Shown piece by piece: positions 41,237 through 48,704 of a DNA stretch of 64,000 bases. Below the pieces are notes generated by a model. It worked only from the letters and a program-made list of their open reading frames with translations, had not been told where the DNA came from and ran no database searches. Position 1 is the first letter of the stretch. Every line of letters begins with the position of its first letter. The stretch lies in IMG/VR virus record IMGVR_UViG_3300023174_000036, positions 124,001 through 188,000 of that record. One strand, given 5' to 3'. The translations under genes were made by a program, and so were the position numbers. This DNA comes from a virus.

Positions 41237-42148
41237 TTAACCTTTTAATACTCTGCTGGTTATATCTTTAATGCGAGTTAATTCTGAATTTTCTTTTAAA
41301 CTTCTAAACTGTGCAGTACCGCCGGGCATTATTGGCCCGCCATGCAAGTTGTCGCGTTCTTGTCCTGCTTTGTTGTACCACTTACCATCTTGACCTTTTG
41401 TCAGTGGTTCTCCAGTTTGATAATCTTTAGGAACAAATGGCGCAGATGGAGCAGGTTCTGGCTCGCGTTGTCTAGGTTCGCGGACATTCCATCCTGCGGC
41501 TTTCATTGCGGCAAGTGTTTGCTTTCCTGGCATTCCGGCAGTTGCTTTGCCATTTTCAATCTTGATATGTGAACCAAACCCAATGGTATGGATATTGTCT
41601 GTTAATTCAAGCCAATATATTTTACCTTGTGTATCAAATACAGTAGGATAATTCTGCCCATCATAGTTAGTTGTTGTTAAAGTAAATCCATTTCCTAAAT
41701 CCTGATCAGCACCTTCTTCTAAACCAATAGCACCTTTAATTTTATCTACTATGCTTGGCTTTTGCATACTTGGCGGTAAGCAATTGTTTGGTAATGTCTT
41801 AACAACACTTGGATTTCTCGCCATCCATTCTTTAGCAGGTAACACAGGAATGTAATTTCCTTTAGAATCTAACGGTGCTCCGTTTCCGGCACCAGGTTCC
41901 CCAGCCATAGCTTCTGCACTGCGAAGATTTTCAATACGCCATTTAATTTGATTTCTTTCCCACGGCTCACGGGCACGTGATAACAAATCATTAAGTTGCC
42001 TAAATTGTGGATTTTTATTGTTATAGTCTTTATCAGCTTGATCAGCTTCTGCACGATCGTCCCCAGGCCATCCAGGCTGACCATTTAGCTCAGATAATCG
42101 AGTATTATACTCAAAAATAAATCCTGGTTCAACATCAGTTATACGCAT
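41237..42148 (-). CDS. Virion-block protein with C-terminal shared peptide
   Basis: 303 residues. It starts MRITDVEPGFIFEYNTRLSE. The N-terminal helical domain (QFRQLNDLLSRAREPWERNQ) is followed by a beta-rich middle (GFTLTTTNYDGQNYPTVFDT) and the tail LKENSELTRIKDITSRVLKG. That tail closely matches the end of the 42153 gene product (KESADLDRMKQFLTRLNG). Function unknown; probably packaged with its neighbours. Confidence 0.6.
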   Translation of the reverse strand: MRITDVEPGFIFEYNTRLSELNGQPGWPGDDRAEADQADKDYNNKNPQFRQLNDLLSRAREPWERNQIKWRIENLRSAEAMAGEPGAGNGAPLDSKGNYIPVLPAKEWMARNPSVVKTLPNNCLPPSMQKPSIVDKIKGAIGLEEGADQDLGNGFTLTTTNYDGQNYPTVFDTQGKIYWLELTDNIHTIGFGSHIKIENGKATAGMPGKQTLAAMKAAGWNVREPRQREPEPAPSAPFVPKDYQTGEPLTKGQDGKWYNKAGQERDNLHGGPIMPGGTAQFRSLKENSELTRIKDITSRVLKG

Positions 42149-42152
42149 ACTA

Positions 42153-43958
42153 TTAACCGTTCAAACGTGTCAAGAATTGTTTCATGCGATCTAAGTCCGC
42201 TGATTCTTTAACAGGGTATGTTTTTCCATCCACTTTGAATTCAGTCTTGCCAGCTTTTCTAGCCGCGTCTAATTCTCCTGAAAATTCGTTACCCTCATCA
42301 GCCACATCATTGCCTTTGGTAGGTTTGTCTTTTTTCTGAACAGCTGATTTTTCGGCAATGTATGCTTGTGTTTCTTTAATGTTCTTCCACATAGCGGCAG
42401 CGGCAATCTTTTCACCTTTCTCACCACCACCAGCAGCCTTGGCCACTTTGTCAAAACTCTTACCTGGCTTGCCAATGTCTTTGCCTGCTTTAGCATCTTT
42501 AACTACAGCTGACTTCTTAGCCTTGCTTAGACCTGCACTTGGTTTGGCGGCCTCTGGTAAATTTGGACGAGGATGAGTGCCTTGTGCTGATTTGATACTG
42601 CCTTTTAAACTACTGACGTGATTTCTACTTGGCATGCCTTTGCGTTTGCCGTGTGTGTTCATCGAACCAGCACCGCCGCGGCCGTATCCTTTGACTAGTG
42701 GATCATTGTGGTCAAATTCGCCACCGCCCTTTAGATTCTTTTCGCCCGGATAGTCATCTGGTTTTGGACCATTGTAATAATCATCATCATGATAATCATA
42801 CTGGTCATAATCACGCGGCTCTTGAGTATACAATTTGTCTTTGTGTTTAGGATCACGCCACTTGGCAGCTTCTTTAACTGTCTTGCCGCCTTTTTCATCT
42901 TTACCAAGACGTCCGGCAATAACATCACCGCGTGTTACTTTGTCGTATGGTTTGGCATTGTTGGCCAAGTTGCCATCGCCTTTCTTTTTAGCTTCGTAAA
43001 CGCCTGTGCCATAAGTTTCGTCAACTTCTTTGGCTTTCTTTGGTTTAGCAGGAGCACCATCTCTGTTGTCAAACTTCTCGCTGTCCTTCATGCCCCAAGT
43101 CTTGGCACTCTTTGGACTTTGCTTTTGTGCTGGAGCTCGCTTTGCTTTCTCTTCAGCTGATTGTGCTTTGGCATGACTTGCTTTGCCTTTGCCTGATTTA
43201 GCCATCGAATCCAGCTCGTCGCCGTCATCTTTGTAGCTGGTATTTTTATGAATTACACCTGTGTCAGTTTTAGTTAATTCGCCAGTGGCTGTTTTCTTTG
43301 TGGAACCCACTTTGGCATTTGCATCAAAATCTTCGTCCACTTCTTCGTCGTCTGGAATACCATTGTGGTTACGGTCAAGACGTTTGCTGGCAGCATGGAA
43401 CGCTTTGGCTTGACGATTGTATTTTTCAACTTTTGATTTAACATGATCTGGAATTGCTTTAGGCTCTTCGTAAACCATTCCACTGCCGCCACATTCTGTA
43501 CATTCACGATGTCCACCACTCAAAATACCTTCGGCAATTTTGTCGTCGGCATCGGCTTTGATTTTTTCTGCGTGTACTTTCTTAAGCTCTTTAACTTTAG
43601 ATTTAGCCTCCATCAGGCGATTATTAATAATACGCTTTTGGCTTTCGGTATAAACTTCGCTGTCTTCAAGAGCTTTGCCATACTGGCTAAACTTCATTTC
43701 ATATTCAAGATAATGGTAAACGGATGCAATATAGTCAGCGGCTTTGGTAATCTTGGCTTGCACCCAGGCTTCCATCTGATCTTCATCATTAATCTGTTTA
43801 AACAGCTTGTGTGAATAGTTTGCAATCTTGTATAAATCAGCTTTGGCCATTGCACCTTCGCGATCGGACTGTCCGGGCTGTAATCCAATTACATTTTCCG
43901 CGTCTTGCGACATGATTTCTGGCTCTGCTGGTCCCATTGGGTTCATTTGATCTGACAT
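42153..43958 (-). CDS. Large conserved phage protein with Cys motif and charged C-terminus
   Basis: 601 residues; GGAG lies before the ATG. The N-terminal ~150 residues (AKADLYKIANYSHKLFKQIN, AADYIASVYHYLEYEMKF) are a helical domain I recall as conserved in T4-like cyanophages. Then ECTECGGSGMVYEEP (~155) resembles half a DnaJ-type zinc finger, and DRNHNGIPDDEEVDE (~200) resembles a calcium-binding loop. The remaining ~380 residues are Lys/Gly/Asp-rich and probably disordered, ending in the shared ADLDRMKQFLTRLNG peptide. Candidate internal head or scaffold-associated protein. Confidence 0.65.
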   Translation of the reverse strand: MSDQMNPMGPAEPEIMSQDAENVIGLQPGQSDREGAMAKADLYKIANYSHKLFKQINDEDQMEAWVQAKITKAADYIASVYHYLEYEMKFSQYGKALEDSEVYTESQKRIINNRLMEAKSKVKELKKVHAEKIKADADDKIAEGILSGGHRECTECGGSGMVYEEPKAIPDHVKSKVEKYNRQAKAFHAASKRLDRNHNGIPDDEEVDEDFDANAKVGSTKKTATGELTKTDTGVIHKNTSYKDDGDELDSMAKSGKGKASHAKAQSAEEKAKRAPAQKQSPKSAKTWGMKDSEKFDNRDGAPAKPKKAKEVDETYGTGVYEAKKKGDGNLANNAKPYDKVTRGDVIAGRLGKDEKGGKTVKEAAKWRDPKHKDKLYTQEPRDYDQYDYHDDDYYNGPKPDDYPGEKNLKGGGEFDHNDPLVKGYGRGGAGSMNTHGKRKGMPSRNHVSSLKGSIKSAQGTHPRPNLPEAAKPSAGLSKAKKSAVVKDAKAGKDIGKPGKSFDKVAKAAGGGEKGEKIAAAAMWKNIKETQAYIAEKSAVQKKDKPTKGNDVADEGNEFSGELDAARKAGKTEFKVDGKTYPVKESADLDRMKQFLTRLNG

Positions 43959-43982
43959 ATTTGTAACTCCGTTAACTTGTAA

Positions 43983-43990
43983 TATTTATC
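43983..43990 (-). promoter_or_regulatory. T4-type late promoter (GATAAATA)
   Basis: GATAAATA on the - strand overlaps the stop codon of the 43986 gene and lies 24 bases before the ATG of the large 42153 gene. It would drive the virion-block operon (42153 down to 36094). Confidence 0.6.
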
Positions 43991-44588
43991 TTTTGACGCT
44001 GCCGCCGCCCAATAGGTTGGCACCCTTCATATCAAGGGCATTTTTAGCAGTACCATCTTTGTTCTTAGGCTGTTTTACTGGTTTGTTCTTGTATACTGCA
44101 CCAACGCCCACATTGGCCGCAGTAGTCATGTTTCCAGGTGCGCTGGCGAATTCTTTTAGGGTTTCACTGACCGGAGCGCCAGTTTCGTGTACTGAAGCTT
44201 TTTTACCTTTGTTTTGCAAACTTCTAGCCACAGCTTCTGCGTGTGATTTGCTACCAAACACCTTCCAAGTTTTACCATCTATTGCAACTGCGTAATTGTT
44301 AGTTTCATGGCCTAATTCGTGTTCCATCTCACGACGTTTGAATTCACGTTTTTCGCGATCCCCAAATCCAGTACGATTGTCATCGTAGTTACGATAGCTT
44401 TCAGCCACACTTTCCTTCTTGGCAGTTTTGGCCGCATCTTTCCATGCTTGTGCTGTGGGCGCTTTAGGACTATCAGCATCTCTACTAGTGCCTGCTTTTT
44501 TACGTTTGTTCACATAGTAGTATAGTCCTTTCTTTTCACTTTCTACTATATCTTTTTTAACACTTTCATCTAATTCATGCATTTTCAT
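43986..44588 (-). CDS. Conserved basic phage protein
   Basis: 200 residues; GGGGAG before the ATG. Motif GLYYYVNKRKKAGTSRDADS (~21-40) then PKAPTAQAWKDAAKTAKKE recurs, from memory, in marine T4-like phages. A small folded module lies at ~95-130 (NYAVAIDGKTWKVFGSKSHA, resembling a SPOR/single-strand-binding-like beta-alpha unit). Basic, Gly-rich C-terminus. Possibly a DNA-associated head protein; not demonstrated. Confidence 0.62.
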   Translation of the reverse strand: MKMHELDESVKKDIVESEKKGLYYYVNKRKKAGTSRDADSPKAPTAQAWKDAAKTAKKESVAESYRNYDDNRTGFGDREKREFKRREMEHELGHETNNYAVAIDGKTWKVFGSKSHAEAVARSLQNKGKKASVHETGAPVSETLKEFASAPGNMTTAANVGVGAVYKNKPVKQPKNKDGTAKNALDMKGANLLGGGSVKR

Positions 44589-44872
44589 AATTTTTTCTCC
44601 CCAGTCATGTATGGTAAACTAAACCATAATTTGAACCATTCAGGAGTTCCTGGTTTAATATTGTTTTTGCGCTGTATCTCACCGTTGTTATCGCCGGTTA
44701 CACTGATGTTGCTGCCTAAGCTAGCACGATACTCGTGTAGTCTTGCTTCACCACCTAGACCACCTAGACCAGCCAGTGCTTTTAATTCGTGTATAGGATC
44801 ATTGGGATCGAGATAACAATCGTCATCTGCACTTTGATTCAAATCCTGTGTAGTGATCCTATATTGTTTCAT
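44585..44872 (-). CDS. Small phage protein of unknown function
   Basis: 95 residues from ATG 44872, overlapping the Dps-like gene stop (ATGA); a longer frame from 44896 lies inside that gene. MKQYRITTQDLNQSADDDCY, a Gly/Leu-rich segment (LAGLGGLGG) and a C-terminal WFKLWFSLPYMTGEKK motif. Unknown function. Confidence 0.6.
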   Translation of the reverse strand: MKQYRITTQDLNQSADDDCYLDPNDPIHELKALAGLGGLGGEARLHEYRASLGSNISVTGDNNGEIQRKNNIKPGTPEWFKLWFSLPYMTGEKKL

Positions 44873-45306
44873 TTTAAACTTGCTCTTAACATCCAACTGT
44901 GTTTCTTATGCGCATCCTGACGATCTGCAAAGAAGTTACTTAGTCCGTGATCACCAGCATCTTCGGCCATGGCAAACACTATCTTGAACATGTTGGCCAT
45001 TTTATCACTATCAGCTAACAGTTCGCGTAACATACTTTGAAAATCTGGAACTGAGTTCTCATCTTCAATCTTGCTCAGCATACTAAATTTGCTGTAACTA
45101 GCAGGCGCATAAATTTGCAAAGCACGTAGTTCTTCTGCAAATTTATCAACTACTCCATACACTTCGTCATATATTCTTTCAAACAACAAATGATGCTGAT
45201 AAAACAACGGCCCTTCGGTATTCCAGTGAAAGTTTTGCGCCTTTAATGCAAATGAATATTCGCTGGCAAATGCTGTTTTTAATGCTAAATGATATTTTTC
45301 GTCCAC
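44869..45306 (-). CDS. dps: Dps-like ferritin
   Basis: 145 residues from GTG 45306 (GGAG upstream), close to Dps length (~150-167). NFHWNTEGPLFYQHHLLFER and IYDEVYGVVDKFAEELRALQ place His27, His39, Glu43, Asp54 and Glu58 at exactly the spacing of the Dps ferroxidase site (His31, His43, Asp47, Asp58, Glu62 in E. coli-type numbering). Dps proteins form 12-subunit shells that oxidise and store iron using peroxide and may bind DNA. The basic N-terminal tail of E. coli Dps is missing. Its place among virion-type genes makes packaging or protection of phage DNA from oxidants conceivable. Confidence 0.85.
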   Translation of the reverse strand: MDEKYHLALKTAFASEYSFALKAQNFHWNTEGPLFYQHHLLFERIYDEVYGVVDKFAEELRALQIYAPASYSKFSMLSKIEDENSVPDFQSMLRELLADSDKMANMFKIVFAMAEDAGDHGLSNFFADRQDAHKKHSWMLRASLK

Positions 45307-45307
45307 T

Positions 45308-46402
45308 TTAAACTCCGTATTTGTTTCGTTTAGGTTTTGCTACAGGACTGACTTTATGAGTAGAATCCAATTCTCGACTCTTCATATCGCCTTTATTTGT
45401 ATCCTTGTAACTAGCACCAACAACCTTATATGCTTGTTTAAGCATGTCTTGTTCTTCTTGTGTATAAGGATGAGTTGTTTTTTGTTTACCAATCCAGCTC
45501 TTGGCCTTCATCTCAATAGGGTCTTTGCCGTTAGCACCAGCCACGGCCATGCCTAATCGATATGCGGTGTAATCACCGCTAACATGCTCGCTATCACCGT
45601 AAGTATTAACACCTCTAGTGGGCTGTTGTTGTCGCTTGGTCATTTTAGCCTGCGATGACTCTAGCATTGCAGTCATTTCTCTAATTTGTTCTGCTAGTTG
45701 AAATGCACGAAGATTTTTCTTTGGTGTATTCTTGTTTACGTCAACTGTGGTGTTTTGTTTTGTAATAATACCAACACCTGCGGCATCTTCTTTGGCTTTA
45801 ACTGCTTTTTTAACTTTTTCTGGATACTGATTTAAATAATATGCAACCACATCAAATATAGGTTTTGCTTCACCATCAACTTCGACGGTCACACTAGGAT
45901 CAATGCCCATGTCTTTATAGAACGCATTACGGTCACCGGTTCTTACAGCCTTACGCAAATCCGTTGCACTTGCCAATCGTTCTGTTGCAACATGCTCAAT
46001 ATTTTTAAATTTATACATACCATGTTCGCTTTCAGCGCCATTGTATTTGACCAATACGTCAGCTAACCATGTTTCATCGGTATATACTTTCAAATGTACA
46101 TTTTCACCATACTTGTCGTAAACACTGGTGGCTAATGTTAGCAAACTTTGTTCAGGAACAACATGACCTGCAACTGGCGGAAATACTGCGGCCATGCATT
46201 GTAATTTAACATCATAGGGTAATGGATCTTTAGGGCCGCTAGTGCTGTCGTTAGTTCCTACATACCAAATTGGATTTTTGCTGGCTGCTTTCCATACACC
46301 TTTGTGACCTTTGTGCGGAGGATTAAAGCGTCCAAATGAAATCCCAATAGTCTTTATACTATTAGTTGGTTGCTCACCTTCAAACATTTCTCTTAACTTC
46401 AT
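45308..46402 (-). CDS. NMNAT/cytidylyltransferase-like nucleotidylyltransferase
   Basis: 364 residues from ATG 46402 (AGGTGG upstream, ATGA overlap); GTG 46411 rejected. N-terminal tag MKLREMFEGEQ, then the HIGH-type motif FGRFNPPHKGHKGVW (~25) and the second motif SATDLRKAVRTGD (~145), as in NMN adenylyltransferases and related enzymes. These transfer a nucleotide from NTP to a phosphorylated substrate such as NMN. The C-terminal ~150 residues are a Lys/Gln-rich extension not found in cellular enzymes. The tag resembles those of neighbouring genes, so the enzyme may be carried in the head. Confidence 0.78.
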   Translation of the reverse strand: MKLREMFEGEQPTNSIKTIGISFGRFNPPHKGHKGVWKAASKNPIWYVGTNDSTSGPKDPLPYDVKLQCMAAVFPPVAGHVVPEQSLLTLATSVYDKYGENVHLKVYTDETWLADVLVKYNGAESEHGMYKFKNIEHVATERLASATDLRKAVRTGDRNAFYKDMGIDPSVTVEVDGEAKPIFDVVAYYLNQYPEKVKKAVKAKEDAAGVGIITKQNTTVDVNKNTPKKNLRAFQLAEQIREMTAMLESSQAKMTKRQQQPTRGVNTYGDSEHVSGDYTAYRLGMAVAGANGKDPIEMKAKSWIGKQKTTHPYTQEEQDMLKQAYKVVGASYKDTNKGDMKSRELDSTHKVSPVAKPKRNKYGV

Positions 46403-47613
46403 GGTACCCACCTTGATAATGTTTCCCCGCTACCGTGTTGAACGTTATCTCGTGGAACAAATTTAGTATGCATATCACCTGCTGAATCGTACTGTACCCA
46501 TCCTTCTGAATTGATAACTTTAATTTCTGGAGGATTCATTTCTAATTGCGATAACAGTTGATTTTTCAAATTCATAATTCGCTTAACATAATTAAACACA
46601 GTAGTAACGCCAGCCGGAACAGCATCTATACGGGATCTAATATTCAACTTCATGCTGTCGGATTTGACCATACCACTTGCACCTGTATCAACCCAAGTTA
46701 TAAAATCATCACCAACATTGGCCAACTGTCCTGATTTGGATTTTTCATTCATGTAACGATATATAATACCTTTGAAGTTTGATACTTTTGGAATAGGTGA
46801 CAAGAACGCATCAATAGTTGCTTTATCTTGTTTGAGATCCATTTCAATTTTATCAATAACTTTGGTATCCATTTTTGGTTGTACTTTGGCATAGTATGGA
46901 CTCAATACAATTAACTCAGGTATTGGATTCATATATGTAGTAAAATCTCTAACTGGTTTTTGTTCACTATCACCAGCACCAAATTTATCAAAGCTACCGT
47001 GTGCGGCAACCATGGCCTGTGCACCTTCCGCAATACGCTGACCCAGTGTAGAGTCGACAGCAATGTGATATTGTGTTTGACTTTTTAAATTAGGATTTAA
47101 TTCATACACACCATCCACTTCTTCTGGGGGTGTTGTAAATAGACCATCGGCATAAAAATAAATTTCTTTACCTTTACGTGGAACTTTGGTAGAAGCTTTG
47201 AAAATCTCATACAAGTGACTAAACTCTGTGGCAAACTGTTGGCGCTCTGCTTGTTTGGCAGGATCGTTGCCAGCATCACCGCTTTTGTTCAAAATAAAAT
47301 TATAAATGCCACGCACACTGGTAAAATCGCTTATATCGCTAGTGCCTGTTCCACCGCGACTCCAACCGTTGTGACCGCATAAGATAAACTGTCCGTCTTT
47401 AGTGTAGCCCCAATAAATTTGCGGTGCTCCGTCCCATTTAAATCTGGTATTTTCTGAACTAGCAGTTCCAGCTTTACGTATATGCTCAAGAGCTTTGATT
47501 ACACCAGCAGTGCCGTGTAAAAAAGTCAAATCTTCTACGTGGTTAAATGCTCTGCCAACTTTTGCTTTGACAGGTTCAACAGCCTCACGTATAAACAATT
47601 CTCTTAGTAACAC
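46399..47613 (-). CDS. Ligase-fold nucleotidyltransferase-like protein (DUF6267 type)
   Basis: 404 residues. N-terminal tag MLLRELFIREAVEP contains IRE|A, a possible prohead-protease site. FKWDGAPQIYWGYTKDG (~residue 56) has the KxDG lysine of DNA/RNA ligases and capping enzymes, and SNFKGIIYRYMNEKSKSG (~275) could be a later motif. From memory this is the phage DUF6267 family. It may adenylylate or join a nucleic acid, but full ligase motifs cannot all be assigned. It is coupled to the NMNAT-like gene. Confidence 0.65.
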   Translation of the reverse strand: MLLRELFIREAVEPVKAKVGRAFNHVEDLTFLHGTAGVIKALEHIRKAGTASSENTRFKWDGAPQIYWGYTKDGQFILCGHNGWSRGGTGTSDISDFTSVRGIYNFILNKSGDAGNDPAKQAERQQFATEFSHLYEIFKASTKVPRKGKEIYFYADGLFTTPPEEVDGVYELNPNLKSQTQYHIAVDSTLGQRIAEGAQAMVAAHGSFDKFGAGDSEQKPVRDFTTYMNPIPELIVLSPYYAKVQPKMDTKVIDKIEMDLKQDKATIDAFLSPIPKVSNFKGIIYRYMNEKSKSGQLANVGDDFITWVDTGASGMVKSDSMKLNIRSRIDAVPAGVTTVFNYVKRIMNLKNQLLSQLEMNPPEIKVINSEGWVQYDSAGDMHTKFVPRDNVQHGSGETLSRWVP

Positions 47614-47615
47614 AA

Positions 47616-47987
47616 TTAGTCCTTGTACTTGCCATCAGCTAGATGTTGTTTAAAGTCTTCTTGCATTTTTTTGCAAATACTAGTAACAGTTTTGTCGTCT
47701 AACGATTCAGGCAGTTCACGTATAGGGAATCGTTTAACATATTGCTGATAGCTACTTACAACTGCTGGCTTAAAAACATCAGGATTTATTGAACGATTGC
47801 TGTTGGCCCTATCAAGGCAGCGGGCAATGCTGGGATAAACATGACGTCGATACACATCATCGTCATGATTCATGAAATGAGTCAAGTCTTCTACAAGGTC
47901 ATAGTCCAGTTCTCTACCCTTTTCAGTAGATTTAACAAAATCTAAATCTTTAAAGAATTTATTTTCTAATAGTTCACGTATACGCAT
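47616..47987 (-). CDS. Small phage protein with N-terminal tag
   Basis: 123 residues from ATG 47987. MRIRELLENKFFKDLDFVKS shares the (R)REL tag of the two genes downstream. The remaining sequence is helical (EDLTHFMNHDDDVYRRHVYP, LDDKTVTSICKKMQEDFKQH). It lies two bases before the ligase-like gene. Function unknown. Confidence 0.65.
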   Translation of the reverse strand: MRIRELLENKFFKDLDFVKSTEKGRELDYDLVEDLTHFMNHDDDVYRRHVYPSIARCLDRANSNRSINPDVFKPAVVSSYQQYVKRFPIRELPESLDDKTVTSICKKMQEDFKQHLADGKYKD

Positions 47988-48045
47988 TATAAAGCCCGGT
48001 TTTAACAAAAATTACATACATGGCGGCAGATGCTCGCCTTTAGAG

Positions 48046-48053
48046 TATTTATC
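48046..48053 (-). promoter_or_regulatory. T4-type late promoter (GATAAATA)
   Basis: GATAAATA on the - strand lies in the 84-base gap before the 47616-47987 gene, 58 bases ahead of its ATG. It would drive the small tagged protein, the ligase-like and the NMNAT-like genes late in infection, consistent with virion packaging. Confidence 0.6.
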
Positions 48054-48071
48054 GTAAAACACAATTACTGT

Positions 48072-48704
48072 TTAGGCTTTCTCGTTTACGACCCGCTCAA
48101 CTTTGGAAATTACGCCGCTAAGATGCATCTTTGCCATGAGCAAATTATTATCACCTGTAATGTAAAAGTAACTGCCGCCCCAGCTATTGTTTCTTAACAG
48201 CTGAATTTTACAAGATTTAGTTAGTTTTATCTTGGAATTATTACTAGCCCATGTGATAAAAGTGCTGTATTCTTGCGAAGTTTTGCCCAGTGTTACCCTG
48301 TAATCGTATTTTATCTTGGGCAAAATAACTGTGTTTTCTTCTAGAGTTGTGCCGGTTGCCGGCTTGCAAATATACTTTACTCGAGATGCATCCAATTTGA
48401 TTAATTTGTCAACATCTTGTTTGTTATTAGTATACACTGTGACCCATGGAGTTTCTACACGTATTTCTATGTTGTCTAACGCAGAAAGCACATGCTCTAA
48501 CTTGATAGCATATTGCAACTCTTCTTCAGTTTTGATAGTCCAACGTTTTCTAGAATACACATCAGTTTCTAATTTTACATTTTTTATGCGGTCAGCAATA
48601 ACATCGCTGGGTGCGTTTCTAAATAAATGAGCGCCAGAAAATACCAATACAATTTTGTACTGGTACTTTCCGTAAAACAGTTTTTTAGTCTGCTTGAACT
48701 GCAT
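48072..48704 (-). CDS. Conserved phage protein of unknown function
   Basis: 210 residues from ATG 48704; the frame extends to a TTG at 48719 with no better site. MQFKQTKKLFYGKYQYKIVL, FSGAHLFRNAPSDVIADRIK and WTIKTEEELQYAIKLEHVLS suggest an alpha/beta protein. It overlaps clpA by 20 bases. From memory, it resembles a T4-like phage protein without known function. Confidence 0.65.
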   Translation of the reverse strand: MQFKQTKKLFYGKYQYKIVLVFSGAHLFRNAPSDVIADRIKNVKLETDVYSRKRWTIKTEEELQYAIKLEHVLSALDNIEIRVETPWVTVYTNNKQDVDKLIKLDASRVKYICKPATGTTLEENTVILPKIKYDYRVTLGKTSQEYSTFITWASNNSKIKLTKSCKIQLLRNNSWGGSYFYITGDNNLLMAKMHLSGVISKVERVVNEKA

